Shown piece after piece: positions 49,000-59,298 of a stretch of DNA of 64,000 nt (positions are counted from its first letter, which is position 1; every line of letters starts with the position of its first letter). A model generated the notes under the pieces. That model saw only the letters and a list, made by a program, of their open reading frames with translations. It did no database searches and had not been told where the DNA came from. The stretch is from assembly GCF_000820005.1 (NCBI RefSeq), contig NZ_CDBL01000057.1, positions 88,387 through 152,386 of the forward strand, written 5' to 3'. Origin of the DNA: Aeromonas piscicola (GTDB taxonomy: Bacteria; Pseudomonadota; Gammaproteobacteria; Enterobacterales; Aeromonadaceae). The position numbers and the translations under genes were made by a program.

Positions 49000-50520
49000 T
49001 CAGCTGGCCAAAAACAGCCGGTAGGCGGGGTCGTCACTCACCTCTTTCCAGCCGTAGCCAATCTCGCGCAGGTAGTCGTGGAAGGCGGCCACATCCTCGT
49101 CCGGCAGCTCGAAGGCGCAGAGCACGCGGCCGTAGTCGGCGCCGTGGTTGCGGTAATGGAACAGGCTGATGTTCCAGCGACAGCCGAGGGTCTCCAGAAA
49201 GCGCATCAGGGCGCCCGGTTGCTCCGGAAACTTGAAGCTGTAGAGACGTTCACCGAGGGGCCGGGCCGGGCGGCCGCCAATCATGTAGCGCACGTGGTTC
49301 TTGGCCAGCTCGCTCTCTGTCATGTTGACCACTGGATAGCCGTTGCCACCGAGTTGCTCGATGATCTGGCCAAGCTCCTCGTCGCCACCGGTAAGACGCA
49401 CCGAGACGAACAGGGAGGCCTGAGCCGCATCCGAGTAGCGGTAGTTGAACTCGGTCACCATGCGCGGGCCGAGCTGACGGCAGAAGTCAAGGAAGGCCCC
49501 CTTGCGCTCGGGGATGGTCACCGCCAGCATGCCCTCGCGCTTCTCGCCGATCTCGCAGCGCTCCGACACGTAGCGCAGGCTGTGGAAGTTGACGTTGGCG
49601 CCGGAGAGGATGGCTGCCATCCGCCCGCCCTTGACCTGTTCACGCTCGCTGTAGGCCTTAAGTCCCGCCAATGACAAAGCCCCCGACGGCTCGGCGATGG
49701 CGCGGCAATCATCGAAGATGTCTTTCAGTGCGGCACAGATCTGGTCGTTGGAGACAGTCACCACCTCGTCCAGATACTGGTTGCACAGGCGAAACGTCTC
49801 TGTGCCGATGCGCTTGACAGCCACACCATCGGCAAACAGCGAGACCCGATCCAGATTGACTGGCTCGCCGGCCTCCATGGCGGCCTTGAGACAGGCAGAC
49901 CCCTCCGCTTCCACCCCGATCACCTTCACATCCGGCAGCAGCTGCTTGATGTAGACGGCCACACCGGCGGCCAGACCGCCGCCCCCCACAGGCACGAAGA
50001 CGTGGGTGAGGTGGGTATCCTGCTCCAGCAGCTCCTTGCCGATAGTGCCCTGGCCCGCGATCACCTCGACGTCGTCAAACGGCGGTATCAGGGTGTAGCC
50101 CTCCAGTTCGGAGAGGCGGCGGCTCTCGGCATAGGCCTCATCGAAGCTGTTGCCAAACAGCATGACGTTGCCGCCCAGCCGGCGCACCGCATCTATCTTG
50201 ATGTCCGGCGTGGTCTTGGGCATCACTATGATGGCCTTGATGCCGAGCTTGGCCGCCGACAGGGCGACCCCCTGGGCATGGTTGCCGGCAGAGGCGGCGA
50301 TGACGCCGTGATCCTTCTGCTCCTGGGTCAGGGTGGCAATCTTGTGATAGGCACCGCGCAGCTTGAAGGAGTGAACCGGTTGCAGATCCTCCCGCTTCAG
50401 ACTGACGTGATTGCCGAGCCGCTCGGAGAGTTTTTTCAACGTTTGCAACGGGGTGACTCGCGCCGCCTCATAGACGGGGGAGAGCAACACCTTGCGCAGA
50501 TAATCAGCCGCAGAGACCAT
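49000..50520 (-). CDS. ilvA: Threonine ammonia-lyase IlvA, biosynthetic
   Basis: A 506-residue PLP enzyme turning threonine into 2-oxobutanoate, the committed step to isoleucine. The PLP lysine lies in HSFKLRGAYHKIA (near 51) and the glycine loop in VPVGGGGLAAGVAVY (near 177). The C-terminal ~170 residues hold two ACT-like domains (EREGMLAVTIPERKGAFLDFCR written as KREGMLAVTIPERKG near 335) for isoleucine feedback. It begins 3 bases after ilvD and is the last gene of the operon. Confidence 0.96.
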   Translation of the reverse strand: MVSAADYLRKVLLSPVYEAARVTPLQTLKKLSERLGNHVSLKREDLQPVHSFKLRGAYHKIATLTQEQKDHGVIAASAGNHAQGVALSAAKLGIKAIIVMPKTTPDIKIDAVRRLGGNVMLFGNSFDEAYAESRRLSELEGYTLIPPFDDVEVIAGQGTIGKELLEQDTHLTHVFVPVGGGGLAAGVAVYIKQLLPDVKVIGVEAEGSACLKAAMEAGEPVNLDRVSLFADGVAVKRIGTETFRLCNQYLDEVVTVSNDQICAALKDIFDDCRAIAEPSGALSLAGLKAYSEREQVKGGRMAAILSGANVNFHSLRYVSERCEIGEKREGMLAVTIPERKGAFLDFCRQLGPRMVTEFNYRYSDAAQASLFVSVRLTGGDEELGQIIEQLGGNGYPVVNMTESELAKNHVRYMIGGRPARPLGERLYSFKFPEQPGALMRFLETLGCRWNISLFHYRNHGADYGRVLCAFELPDEDVAAFHDYLREIGYGWKEVSDDPAYRLFLAS

Positions 50521-50523
50521 TGT

Positions 50524-52365
50524 TTACTCCTCCAGCTTGCTGCGGTCACGCACAGCGCCCTTGTCAGCGCTGGTGGCGAGCATGGCGTAGGCGCGCAGGG
50601 CAAAGGAGACCTGACGCTGACGGTCGAGCGGCTTCCAGCCACGGGCTTCCACGGCAACACGGCGGGCGGCCAGCACGCTGTCGGCCACCTCCAGCACCAT
50701 GCTGCGGGCCGGGATGTTGATGTTGATGATGTCGCCATCCTCCACCAGACCGATAGTGCCGCCGGAGGCAGCCTCAGGCGAGACGTGACCGATGGAGAGA
50801 CCCGAAGTACCGCCGGAGAAGCGGCCATCGGTGATCAGGGCGCACTGCTTGCCCAATCCCATGGACTTGAGATAGGTGGTGGGATAGAGCATCTCCTGCA
50901 TGCCGGGGCCGCCCTTGGGCCCTTCGTAGCGGATCACTACCACTTCACCGGCCTTGACCGTGCCATCCAGGATGCCGGCAACCGCCGTGTCCTGGCTCTC
51001 GAATACCCGGGCCGGGCCACGGAAGCAGAGGTTCTCGTCATCCACGCCGGCCGTTTTTACGATGGCGCCATCAAGGGCCAGGTTGCCGGAAAGCACGGCG
51101 AGGCCGCCCTCCAGGCTGTAGGCATGCTCCAGCGAGCGGATGCAGCCCTCGGCTCTGTCCACATCCAGCTCGGGCCAGCGACAATCCTGGCTGAACGCCT
51201 TGGTGGTGCGGATCCCGGCCGGACCGGCGCGGTAGAAGTCCACCACCTCCTGGCTCGGCTGGCGGCTGACGTCATATTCGTTGAGCAGTTCGGCCAGGGA
51301 GCCGCCCAGTACGGTGCGGGTATCGCCGTGCACCAGACCCGCCTTCTCCAGCTGGCCCAGGATGGCGACCACGCCACCGGCACGGTGCACGTCTTCCATG
51401 TGGTACTTCTGGGTAGAGGGCGCCACCTTGCAGAGCTGGGGCACCTTGCGCGACATGCGGTCGATGTCAGCCATGGTGAAATCGACACCCGCCTCCTGCG
51501 CCGCCGCCAGCAGGTGCAGCACCGTATTGGTGGAACCGCCCATGGCGATATCCAGCGCCATGGCGTTCTCGAACGCCGCCTTGGTGGCGATGTTGCGCGG
51601 CAAGGCTGTCTCGTCATCCTGCTCATACCAGCGCTTGGCCAGGGTGACGATGCGCTGGCCCGCCAGCTTGAACAGCTGCTCGCGATCGGCGTGGGTCGCC
51701 AGCATGGAGCCGTTGCCCGGCTGGGAGAGGCCCAGCGCCTCGGTCAGGCAGTTCATGGAGTTGGCGGTAAACATGCCGGAGCAGGAGCCGCAGGTGGGGC
51801 AGGCGCTGCGCTCCACCTGTTCGCTCTGGGCATCGGAGACCTTGGGGTCGGCGCCCTGGATCATGGCATCCACCAGATCCAGTTTGATGATCTGATCGGA
51901 GAGCTTGGTCTTGCCCGCCTCCATGGGGCCGCCGGAAACGAAGATCACGGGTATGTTGATGCGCAGGGCCGCCATCAGCATCCCCGGGGTGATCTTGTCG
52001 CAGTTGGAGATGCAGACCATGGCGTCGGCGCAATGGGCGTTGACCATGTACTCCACCGAGTCGGCAATCAGCTCCCGAGACGGCAGCGAATAGAGCATGC
52101 CACCGTGGCCCATGGCGATGCCGTCATCCACGGCTATGGTATTGAACTCTTTGGCCACCCCGCCGGCGGCTTCGATCTCGCGGGCAACCAGCTGGCCCAG
52201 GTCCTTGAGGTGAACGTGGCCGGGCACGAACTGGGTGAAGGAGTTGACCACGGCGATGATGGGCTTGCCAAAATCCTGATCTGTCATGCCGGTGGCGCGC
52301 CAGAGGGCGCGGGCCCCGGCCATGTTACGTCCGTGGGTGGTGGTGGCGGATCTCAACTTCGGCAT
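50524..52365 (-). CDS. ilvD: Dihydroxyacid dehydratase IlvD
   Basis: A 613-residue [4Fe-4S] or [2Fe-2S] enzyme shared by valine and isoleucine synthesis. The cluster cysteines are in [12 protein letters not shown] (near 117) and [19 protein letters not shown] (near 193). The start [19 protein letters not shown] at 52365 is the usual one. It sits between ilvE (142 bases, with two hairpins) and ilvA (3 bases). Confidence 0.96.
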   Translation of the reverse strand: MPKLRSATTTHGRNMAGARALWRATGMTDQDFGKPIIAVVNSFTQFVPGHVHLKDLGQLVAREIEAAGGVAKEFNTIAVDDGIAMGHGGMLYSLPSRELIADSVEYMVNAHCADAMVCISNCDKITPGMLMAALRINIPVIFVSGGPMEAGKTKLSDQIIKLDLVDAMIQGADPKVSDAQSEQVERSACPTCGSCSGMFTANSMNCLTEALGLSQPGNGSMLATHADREQLFKLAGQRIVTLAKRWYEQDDETALPRNIATKAAFENAMALDIAMGGSTNTVLHLLAAAQEAGVDFTMADIDRMSRKVPQLCKVAPSTQKYHMEDVHRAGGVVAILGQLEKAGLVHGDTRTVLGGSLAELLNEYDVSRQPSQEVVDFYRAGPAGIRTTKAFSQDCRWPELDVDRAEGCIRSLEHAYSLEGGLAVLSGNLALDGAIVKTAGVDDENLCFRGPARVFESQDTAVAGILDGTVKAGEVVVIRYEGPKGGPGMQEMLYPTTYLKSMGLGKQCALITDGRFSGGTSGLSIGHVSPEAASGGTIGLVEDGDIININIPARSMVLEVADSVLAARRVAVEARGWKPLDRQRQVSFALRAYAMLATSADKGAVRDRSKLEE

Positions 52366-52440
52366 TGTCTCTACTCCCTGAATGCCCATGGGGCGCATGA
52401 TTTCTTGAATGTGTGACTCGCGGATCGGGAATCGATCCTG

Positions 52441-52500
52441 GTCAGGGCACTAGGCTGATGCCCTGACCGGAAGCGACTCGGGGAGGCACATCGCCTCCCC
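52441..52500 (-). promoter_or_regulatory. Two hairpins between ilvE and ilvD
   Basis: GTCAGGGCA/TGCCCTGAC (52441-52467) and GGGGAGGC/GCCTCCCC (52480-52500) form two stems without T runs. They may protect or process the mRNA between the cistrons or slow transcription. Confidence 0.5.
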
Positions 52501-52507
52501 TCTGCAA

Positions 52508-53452
52508 TCAGTCGTTGACTGGCGTCAACCAGCCCCACTTGTCCTCGGTCTGGCCGTTGAACAGGCCAAAAAAGGCGTTTTGCAGTTGCTCTGTCACCGG
52601 GCCACGACAGCCGGCGCCTACCTTCATCCGATCCACCGAACGCACAGGTGTCACCTCGGCGGCTGTGCCTGTCATGAAGATCTCGTCCGCCACATAGAGC
52701 GCCTCGCGGGGCAACGCCTGCTCGCGCACCTCGTAGCCCAGATCGCGGGCCAACGTCATTATGGTGTCGCGGGTTATGCCGGGCAGGATGGCGGCGGTGG
52801 CAGGCGGGGTGAACAGCACGCCATTCTTCACCAGGAACAGGTTCTCCCCCGCCCCCTCGCTCAGGTAGCCATTCACGTCCAGCGCCAGCCCTTCGGCATA
52901 GCCGTTGCGCTTGGCTTCCCGGCTGATGAGTTGGGAGGAGAGGTAGTTGCCACCAGCTTTGGCACCAGTCGGAATCGTGTTGGGGGCCAGTCGATTCCAG
53001 GAGGTGACGCACACATCCACCCCGTTTTTCAGCCCCTCTTCCCCCAGATAGGCACCCCACGGCAGGGCAGCCACCATGAGATCGGCCTTGGCATCCAGCG
53101 GCGGATGCAGACCCAGCCCCACGTTGCCGACAAAGGCCAGCGGGCGCAGATAACCGCTCTTCAGGCCGTTCTCGCGCACCACGGTGCGGCAGGCTTCATT
53201 CACTTCGGCCTCGCTGTAAGGCACCTCCATCCAGTAGATCTTGGCGGAGTCGAACAGGCGGCGGGTGTGCTCCTGCAGCCGGAAGATGCAGGTGCCCTTG
53301 GGGGTGTCGTAGGCGCGCACGCCCTCGAACACAGAGGAGCCGTAGTGCAGGGCGTGGCTCATGACGTGCACCTGGGCATCTTGCCAGGGCACCAGGCTGC
53401 CGTTGAACCAGATGTACTTGGGCTGAGTGGGGGATTGGGAAGACTGTGACAT
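52508..53452 (-). CDS. ilvE: Branched-chain amino acid aminotransferase IlvE
   Basis: A 314-residue class IV PLP aminotransferase making Ile, Val and Leu. IWFNGSLVPW, HYGSSVFEGVRAYD (near 41) and the EGAGENLFLV segment (near 198) are family sites. E. coli IlvE is 309 residues. It starts 12 bases after ilvM, in the usual ilvGMEDA order. Confidence 0.95.
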   Translation of the reverse strand: MSQSSQSPTQPKYIWFNGSLVPWQDAQVHVMSHALHYGSSVFEGVRAYDTPKGTCIFRLQEHTRRLFDSAKIYWMEVPYSEAEVNEACRTVVRENGLKSGYLRPLAFVGNVGLGLHPPLDAKADLMVAALPWGAYLGEEGLKNGVDVCVTSWNRLAPNTIPTGAKAGGNYLSSQLISREAKRNGYAEGLALDVNGYLSEGAGENLFLVKNGVLFTPPATAAILPGITRDTIMTLARDLGYEVREQALPREALYVADEIFMTGTAAEVTPVRSVDRMKVGAGCRGPVTEQLQNAFFGLFNGQTEDKWGWLTPVND

Positions 53453-53464
53453 TGCTGTTGCTCC

Positions 53465-53755
53465 TTAAGCTCTGATCCGGGGTTGCTGTTCCAGTGCATC
53501 GACCCGGGAGACGTCCACCAGCTTGACCAGCTGGCTCCACAAATGCTGGATGGGGCGCTCCGACTCGACAGTAACCGTGATCCGCAGCTGTTGGCAATCC
53601 TGCTCCGCTCTCGTTTCCATAGTGAGAGCGCAGAGAGCGAAGCCGCGGTGACGCACCACCCGCAGCACCCGTTCCATCACTTCGGGTCTGGGCTGGGCGT
53701 GGATATGCAGGATGTGTTGTACAAATGCTGGCTGTGCAAGGGTGTGCGGGTTCAT
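53465..53755 (-). CDS. ilvM: Acetolactate synthase II small subunit IlvM
   Basis: A 96-residue regulatory subunit of AHAS II with one ACT-like domain ([20 protein letters not shown] near 25, [19 protein letters not shown]). Its ATG overlaps the ilvG stop (ATGA), so both are made in step. AHAS II is insensitive to valine, unlike isozymes I and III. Confidence 0.93.
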   Translation of the reverse strand: MNPHTLAQPAFVQHILHIHAQPRPEVMERVLRVVRHRGFALCALTMETRAEQDCQQLRITVTVESERPIQHLWSQLVKLVDVSRVDALEQQPRIRA

Positions 53756-55398
53756 GGGCGTTGCTCCATCATCTTGTGGTTGGCGACTCCCGGCGGAACC
53801 AGGGGCCAGACGTTTTCTTCCTCTGAAATAGCCACATGCAGCAAATAGGCGCCTTCGCTCTTAAGCAGGCGATCGAGGGCTCCGGCTATCTGCTCCTTGC
53901 ATGTGATGGTCTCGCCCGGAATGCCGAAGGCGGCGGCCAGGGCGACAAAATCGGGGTTGTCGGAGAGGATGGTTTCGCTGTAGCGGCCATCGAAGAACAG
54001 CTCCTGCCACTGACGCACCATGCCGAGACGCTGGTTGTCGATCAGCACCATCTTCACCTTGAGCTGGGCCCGGCGTATGGTGCCCAGCTCCTGCACGTTC
54101 ATCATGAAGGAGCCATCACCGCTCACCAGCACCACTTCGTCATCGGGGCGCGACATCTTGGCGCCGATGGCGGCGGGCAGGCCGAACCCCATGGTGCCGA
54201 GGCCTGCGCTGGAGAGGTGGTTGCGCGGACTGGTGAAACGCATGTGCTGTGCCACCCACATCTGGTGCTGACCGACGTCGCAGGCCACCACGCTGGTGTC
54301 TGGCAGACGGGCCGAAAGCTGCTTGAGCAGGGCCGGGGCATAGATGGGCTGGCCGGGATGGTCGTAGCGAAACGCATACTCGCGAGCCATGCGCGCGCAG
54401 TGCTCACGCCAGGGATCGATGGCCAGCGCCATGGCCAGGGCGGGCAACACCCGCTTGAGATCAGTGGTGATGCCCACTTCGGCGGCGCGGCGCTTGCCGA
54501 ACTCGGCGGCATCCACGTCCAGATGGATCACCTTGGCTTCGGGGGCAAACTCCTCCAGCTTGCCGGTCACCCTGTCATCGAAACGGGCACCCACTACCAC
54601 CAGCAGATCGCACTGCTGCACCGCATAGTTGGCCGATTTGGTACCGTGCATGCCGAGCATGCCCAGATAGACAGGGCTGTCTGGGTCGAGCGCACCAATC
54701 CCCTTGAGGGTAGTGACCGCAGGCATGCCAGTGACGGCGGCAAAGTCGCGCAGCTGCTGCTCGGCATTGGCCATGCCCACCCCGCCACCGACGTAGAGCA
54801 CCGGGCGCTCAGCGGCGGCCAGCAGGGTGCAGGCAGCCGCCAACTCTGACGGGTTGAGCGCCTCCGGCTCCTCCACCGCAAACAGTGGACTCTGGGGCGG
54901 CACGGCAGCAAGTTGCACATCCTTGGGAAAATCGATCAGCACCGGCCCCGGGCGCCCTTCGGTGGCGATGGCAAAGGCTTCCGCCAGCACCCGCCCCAGA
55001 TCGGCGGCATCCGTCACCATGAAGGAGTGCTTGGTGCAGGAGAGGGACATGCCGAGCACGTCGACCTCCTGAAATGCATCGGTGCCGATGGCAGAACAGG
55101 GCACCTGACCGCTGATGGCCACCAGCGGCACGGAATCGAGCAGCGCCTCCGCCAGCCCGGTCACCAGATTGGTGGCACCCGGACCCGAGGTAGCGATACA
55201 GACCCCCACCTGACCGGAGGCGCGGGCGTAACCCACCGCAGCCATGGCGGCCCCCTGCTCGTGGCGGCAGAGCTGATGGGCAAGACCCCCGTCATACAGG
55301 GCGTCGTAGACCGGCATGATGGCTCCGCCCGGGTAACCAAACACCTGGGTCACACCCTGTTTCTTGAGAGCCTGTACCAAAAACTGCGCGCCGTTCAT
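53752..55398 (-). CDS. ilvG: Acetolactate synthase II large subunit IlvG
   Basis: A 548-residue thiamine-diphosphate enzyme catalysing the first common step for valine and leucine and for isoleucine. The active Glu is in [18 protein letters not shown] (near 46), FAD and substrate sites follow, and the thiamine motif is [17 protein letters not shown] (near 436). MNGAQFL at 55398 is the family start. It is intact and full length, unlike the frameshifted E. coli K-12 gene. Controlled by the ilvL attenuator. Confidence 0.96.
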   Translation of the reverse strand: MNGAQFLVQALKKQGVTQVFGYPGGAIMPVYDALYDGGLAHQLCRHEQGAAMAAVGYARASGQVGVCIATSGPGATNLVTGLAEALLDSVPLVAISGQVPCSAIGTDAFQEVDVLGMSLSCTKHSFMVTDAADLGRVLAEAFAIATEGRPGPVLIDFPKDVQLAAVPPQSPLFAVEEPEALNPSELAAACTLLAAAERPVLYVGGGVGMANAEQQLRDFAAVTGMPAVTTLKGIGALDPDSPVYLGMLGMHGTKSANYAVQQCDLLVVVGARFDDRVTGKLEEFAPEAKVIHLDVDAAEFGKRRAAEVGITTDLKRVLPALAMALAIDPWREHCARMAREYAFRYDHPGQPIYAPALLKQLSARLPDTSVVACDVGQHQMWVAQHMRFTSPRNHLSSAGLGTMGFGLPAAIGAKMSRPDDEVVLVSGDGSFMMNVQELGTIRRAQLKVKMVLIDNQRLGMVRQWQELFFDGRYSETILSDNPDFVALAAAFGIPGETITCKEQIAGALDRLLKSEGAYLLHVAISEEENVWPLVPPGVANHKMMEQRP

Positions 55399-55422
55399 GT
55401 GGAAAATCCTGTCCTTTGGTCG

Positions 55423-55455
55423 AAAAAAAACCCCCGAGCTGTGAGGCTCGGGGGT
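55423..55455 (-). terminator. ilv operon attenuator
   Basis: On the minus strand ACCCCCGAGC pairs with GCTCGGGGGT around a six-base loop, followed by eight T. It lies between the ilvL leader peptide and ilvG and would end transcription when branched-chain amino acids are plentiful. Confidence 0.9.
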
Positions 55456-55484
55456 CGCTTGTTTCGTTCTGTCCGGTGGTGGGT

Positions 55485-55583
55485 CTATCCCTTGTTCCGT
55501 GCAGCTAAACGAGCCCCGAGCGGTGAGATAATAATCACCACTAGGACCACAATAATGCTGACGAAACGGGAGGCCATGTTCAT
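55485..55583 (-). CDS. ilvL: ilv operon leader peptide
   Basis: A 32-codon frame that is easily missed because of its size. It begins MNMASRFV and carries [16 protein letters not shown], nine Ile/Val and Leu codons within 16, which make ribosomes stall when Ile, Val or Leu run low. It ends ARLAARNKG and stops 30 bases before the attenuator stem. Length and make-up match the E. coli IlvL (32 residues). Stalling in the Ile/Val run would free the anti-terminator form and let ilvGMEDA be transcribed. Confidence 0.93.
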   Translation of the reverse strand: MNMASRFVSIIVVLVVIIISPLGARLAARNKG

Positions 55584-55782
55584 AGTTACAACCGGAAATC
55601 CTGTGAAATTGGGGCGGTTTGCACCGCGAATGGCTATTAGAACTAGCACGGTGATTTTTATTGGGCAAGCCTTTTTTACCTGACAAGACTCTGATTTTGA
55701 CTAAGCAGCAGCCTAACGGCTGGAACAAAAAACTAATAAAAAACGGTTAACCAGCACATACATCAAACCAAGGACGGGATTT

Positions 55783-57297
55783 ATGTCATTAGCTGTGGTT
55801 TATAGCCGTGCCAGCCTGGGGATAGCAGCGCCGCAAGTCACGGTGGAAGTTCACCTCTCCAACGGTCTGCCCGCCTTCAACATGGTGGGATTGCCGGAAA
55901 CGTCGGTGAAGGAATCCCGGGATCGGGTGCGCAGTGCCCTGCTAAACGGCAATTTCGAGTTCCCGAGCAAACACATCACAGTCAATCTGGCCCCCGCCGA
56001 CCTGCCCAAGGAGGGAGGCCGTTTCGATCTGGCCATCGCCATCGGCATTCTCGCCGCCTCCAAGCAGATACCGGCAAAATACCTGCTCGATCACGAGTTT
56101 TTAGGGGAGTTGGCCCTGACCGGCGAGATCCGCCCCGTGCTCGGGGTGCTGCCCGCCGTGCTCGCCTGCCGCGATGCGGGACGCACCCTGCTGGTGCCGC
56201 GAGAGAACGGCCCCGAGGCCTCTCTCATCCAGGATGCCGAGGTGCGTACCGCCCACCAGCTGCTGGCCGTCACCGCCTGGCTGGCGGGTCAGTACGAGCT
56301 GCCGCTGCCGGATCCCCAGACCACGGATGCCCTGCCCGATGTGCCGGATCTGCAGGACGTGATCGGCCAGTCCCAGGCCAAGCGGGCGCTGGAGATCGCT
56401 GCCGCCGGCAGCCACAACCTGCTGTTCATAGGCCCGCCCGGTACCGGCAAGAGCATGCTGGCCAGCCGTTTGCCCGGCATCTTGCCACCCCTGAGTGAGC
56501 AGGAGGCGCAGCAGACCGCCGCCATCCACTCCATCGGCGGCCTGACCCCGCGCGCCGGTCACTGGCACCACAGACCCTATCGCACGCCCCATCACAGTGC
56601 CTCCGCCGTGGCCCTGGTGGGCGGTGGCAGCCATCCCAGACCTGGCGAAATATCCTTGGCCCACAATGGTGTGCTGTTTCTCGATGAGCTGCCGGAGTTC
56701 GAGCGCAAGGTACTCGACTCCCTGCGCGAACCGCTGGAGACGGGCCACATCACCATCAGCCGCGCCGCCCGTCAGGTGGATTTCCCCGCCCGCTTCCAGC
56801 TGGTGGGCGCCATGAATCCCAGCCCCTGCGGCCACTATGGCGATGGCCAGACCCGCTCCAGCCCGGATCAGATACTGCGCTACCTCGGCAAGCTCTCGGG
56901 CCCCTTCCTCGATCGCTTCGACCTGACGGTGGAGGTGCCGCTGCTGCCCAAGGGCAGCCTCACCGGCAAGGCGGAACGGGGGGAGTCGAGCCAGCAGATC
57001 CGCGTTCGGGTGCTGGCGGCGCGAGAGCGGATGCTGAGCCGCAATGGCAAGCTCAACAATCTGCTGGATAGTCGCGAGATAGAGGATATTTGCCGATTAT
57101 CAGCGCAAGATGCCGAGTTTTTGGAGAACGCCATCCAGAAACTGGGGCTTAGCATCCGGGCCTGGCACCGCATACTGCGGGTATCGCGCACCATAGCGGA
57201 TCTGGCGGGGCAACCGGCCATCGGCAAAGAGCATCTTATCGAGGCGCTCGGTTATCGCGCCATGGATCGGCTGCTGTCGCGGCTGCGCAGCGGCTGA
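55783..57297 (+). CDS. comM: ComM/YifB, Mg-chelatase-like AAA+ helicase
   Basis: A 504-residue AAA+ protein. The N-terminal ~180 residues form a Lon-like non-peptidase fold. Walker A is FIGPPGTGKSMLASRLPG (near 211), Walker B GVLFLDELPEF (near 295), and the C-terminal Mg_chelatase-C domain follows. In Vibrio ComM is a branch-migration helicase that helps integrate DNA during natural transformation. It is divergent from the ilv leader, the same neighbourhood as E. coli yifB-ilvL. Confidence 0.93.
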   Translation: MSLAVVYSRASLGIAAPQVTVEVHLSNGLPAFNMVGLPETSVKESRDRVRSALLNGNFEFPSKHITVNLAPADLPKEGGRFDLAIAIGILAASKQIPAKYLLDHEFLGELALTGEIRPVLGVLPAVLACRDAGRTLLVPRENGPEASLIQDAEVRTAHQLLAVTAWLAGQYELPLPDPQTTDALPDVPDLQDVIGQSQAKRALEIAAAGSHNLLFIGPPGTGKSMLASRLPGILPPLSEQEAQQTAAIHSIGGLTPRAGHWHHRPYRTPHHSASAVALVGGGSHPRPGEISLAHNGVLFLDELPEFERKVLDSLREPLETGHITISRAARQVDFPARFQLVGAMNPSPCGHYGDGQTRSSPDQILRYLGKLSGPFLDRFDLTVEVPLLPKGSLTGKAERGESSQQIRVRVLAARERMLSRNGKLNNLLDSREIEDICRLSAQDAEFLENAIQKLGLSIRAWHRILRVSRTIADLAGQPAIGKEHLIEALGYRAMDRLLSRLRSG

Positions 57298-57431
57298 AGG
57301 CCGAATGCCGAAAACATGAGCCCTGGGCTGCTGATGGCCCTGTGCATGGTCTAGCGGGCCATCGGCTGATATTATGGCCACAGATCTGACCACTTGGTTG
57401 CCACCCACAGACAACGAGACGGACCCGACTC

Positions 57432-58331
57432 ATGCACAACAAGCTGATAGAGCGGCTGCGCGGCAGCCTCTCGACCCTGCTCTATTTCTTCAACACCCTC
57501 TTCTGGTTTGTCCCCATACTGCTGCTTGGTCTGATCAAGCTGCTGCTGCCGCTCAAGAGCTGGCGCACACTCTGCAATGCCCTGCTGGACGGCTGCGCCA
57601 GTTGCTGGATAGGTTTCAACAATCTGATCCAGAAAACCATCATCAGAACGCCTTTCGAGGTGGTCGGAGTGGACAAAGGGCGCCGGAATGAGTGGTATAT
57701 GGTCATTGCCAACCATCAATCCTGGGTCGACATACTGGTGCTGCAGCGGATTTTTAACCAAAAAATCCCCTTCCTGAAGTTTTTCCTCAAGAAAGAGCTG
57801 ATTTGGGTACCTTTTCTCGGGCTGGCCTGGTGGGCGCTGGACTTCCCCTTCATGCGGCGCTATTCGCGTAAATTTCTGGAAAAAAGGCCACATCTGAAGG
57901 GAAAAGACATAGAAACAACGCGCCAGGCCTGTGCCAAGTTTCGCCATATTCCGGTGAGCGTGATGAACTTCGTGGAGGGCACCCGCTTCACCGCCCACAA
58001 ACACGACAAACAGGCCGCGCCCTATCGCCATCTGCTGCACCCGAGGGCTGGCGGCATAGCCTTCACCCTGGCGGCCATGGGCGATCAGCTGCACAAACTG
58101 GTGGATGTGACCATCGCCTATCCGGGCGGCATCCCCAGCTACTGGGACTTCATGTGCGGTCGGGTCAAGGCAATCAAGGTTCGGGTCCGCTTTCTGCCGA
58201 TCGAACGCAATCTGGTGGGGGATTATTTCAATGACCCCGAGTTCCAACAAGAGTTTCAACAGTGGCTGAACGGGATCTGGCGCGAGAAGGACCAGACCCT
58301 GAACCAGCTGCTGGCGGACAAGACGCAGTAA
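57432..58331 (+). CDS. PlsC-family 1-acylglycerol-3-phosphate acyltransferase (copy 1)
   Basis: A 299-residue inner-membrane acyltransferase of the YihG type. An N-terminal hydrophobic segment (LLYFFNTLFWFVPILLLGLI near 16) anchors it. The catalytic HX4D box is in ANHQSWVDIL (near 93) and the phosphate site in NFVEGTRFTA (near 178). It probably puts acyl chains into the sn-2 position of lysophosphatidate for phospholipid synthesis. It is followed after 7 bases by a paralogue. Confidence 0.9.
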   Translation: MHNKLIERLRGSLSTLLYFFNTLFWFVPILLLGLIKLLLPLKSWRTLCNALLDGCASCWIGFNNLIQKTIIRTPFEVVGVDKGRRNEWYMVIANHQSWVDILVLQRIFNQKIPFLKFFLKKELIWVPFLGLAWWALDFPFMRRYSRKFLEKRPHLKGKDIETTRQACAKFRHIPVSVMNFVEGTRFTAHKHDKQAAPYRHLLHPRAGGIAFTLAAMGDQLHKLVDVTIAYPGGIPSYWDFMCGRVKAIKVRVRFLPIERNLVGDYFNDPEFQQEFQQWLNGIWREKDQTLNQLLADKTQ

Positions 58332-58338
58332 GACACTC

Positions 58339-59298
58339 ATGCCAACCCTGCTCCCGGGCCCCCTGGTGCTGCTCATCAGCACCAGCCTGACCATTTTGTT
58401 CACCGCCCTTTGCGCCAGCCTGATCCTGCTGGTGTCGCTGGCCAAGCTGCTGCTGCCCATTCCGGCCTTTGGCCGCGCCTGCAGCCGGCTCAACAACCGT
58501 TTCATGCGCCTCTGGCTGGCCTGCAACGCCCTGGTGATCCGCCTCATTCCCCGCATCGACTGGCAGGTTGAGGATGACACTCAACTGCGCAAGGATGGCT
58601 GGTATCTCATCGTCAGCAACCACATGAGCTGGACCGACATAGTGGTGCTGGGCCACCTGTTTCGGGATCGGCTGCCGGTGCCCAAGTTCTTCATGAAGCA
58701 CGAGCTCATCTACATACCGCTGCTGGGGCTCGCCTGCTGGGGGCTGGAGATGCCCTTTATGCGCCGTTATTCGAGAGAATTTCTGTTAAGAAACCCGCAT
58801 CTGCGCGGCAAGGACATAGAGACCACCCGCAACGCCTGCGAGAAGTTTCGCCACATCCCCACCACCGTCATCAACTTCGTGGAGGGGACCCGCTTCACCG
58901 AGCCCAAGCGGGATGCGGCCCGCTCCCGCTACCGTCATTTGATGCCGCCCAAGGCAGCCGGGCTCGCCTTCACCCTGGCGGCCATGGGGGAACAGTTCGA
59001 CAGCCTGATCAACGTCACCATCAGCTATCCGGACAACGCAGAGGCCCCGTTCAGGGATTTCCTGATGGGGCGGATGAAGCGCATTCGGGTGCGCATCGAG
59101 GAGCTGCCGGTGGATGAGGCGCTGGTCGGTGACTACTTCAATGACAAGCAGTTCAAACGGGGTTTTCAGGGCTGGCTGAACCAGCGCTGGCAGGAGAAGG
59201 ACGAGGTGCTGGACGGCTGGCAGCGGGATCAGGAACCGCTGCCGGTTGCCGCCAAAGAGGGATCCAGAGAGAGTGCAGAGGCCAGCTCGGCCAACTGA
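58339..59298 (+). CDS. PlsC-family acyltransferase (copy 2)
   Basis: A 319-residue paralogue of the preceding gene, with the same layout: N-terminal membrane segment, HX4D box in SNHMSWTDIV (near 93) and FVEGTRFTEPKRD (near 182), and the shared segment KDIETTRNACEKFRHIPT. The first copy has a nearly identical segment, so they are tandem duplicates. Its last 70 bases overlap, on the other strand, the end of the DUF523 gene. It may use different acyl donors. Confidence 0.9.
   Translation: MPTLLPGPLVLLISTSLTILFTALCASLILLVSLAKLLLPIPAFGRACSRLNNRFMRLWLACNALVIRLIPRIDWQVEDDTQLRKDGWYLIVSNHMSWTDIVVLGHLFRDRLPVPKFFMKHELIYIPLLGLACWGLEMPFMRRYSREFLLRNPHLRGKDIETTRNACEKFRHIPTTVINFVEGTRFTEPKRDAARSRYRHLMPPKAAGLAFTLAAMGEQFDSLINVTISYPDNAEAPFRDFLMGRMKRIRVRIEELPVDEALVGDYFNDKQFKRGFQGWLNQRWQEKDEVLDGWQRDQEPLPVAAKEGSRESAEASSAN

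Noticed and set aside
50002..52416. An 804-codon open frame opposite ilvA and ilvD
   Set aside because: It lies fully antisense to two certain genes, has low-complexity composition (His/Gly/Gln/Leu) typical of GC-rich shadow frames, and no ribosome site or family motif.
57360..57431. An alternative upstream start for the first acyltransferase
   Set aside because: The other frame starting at 57374 lacks the acyltransferase motifs; the HX4D frame begins at 57432.
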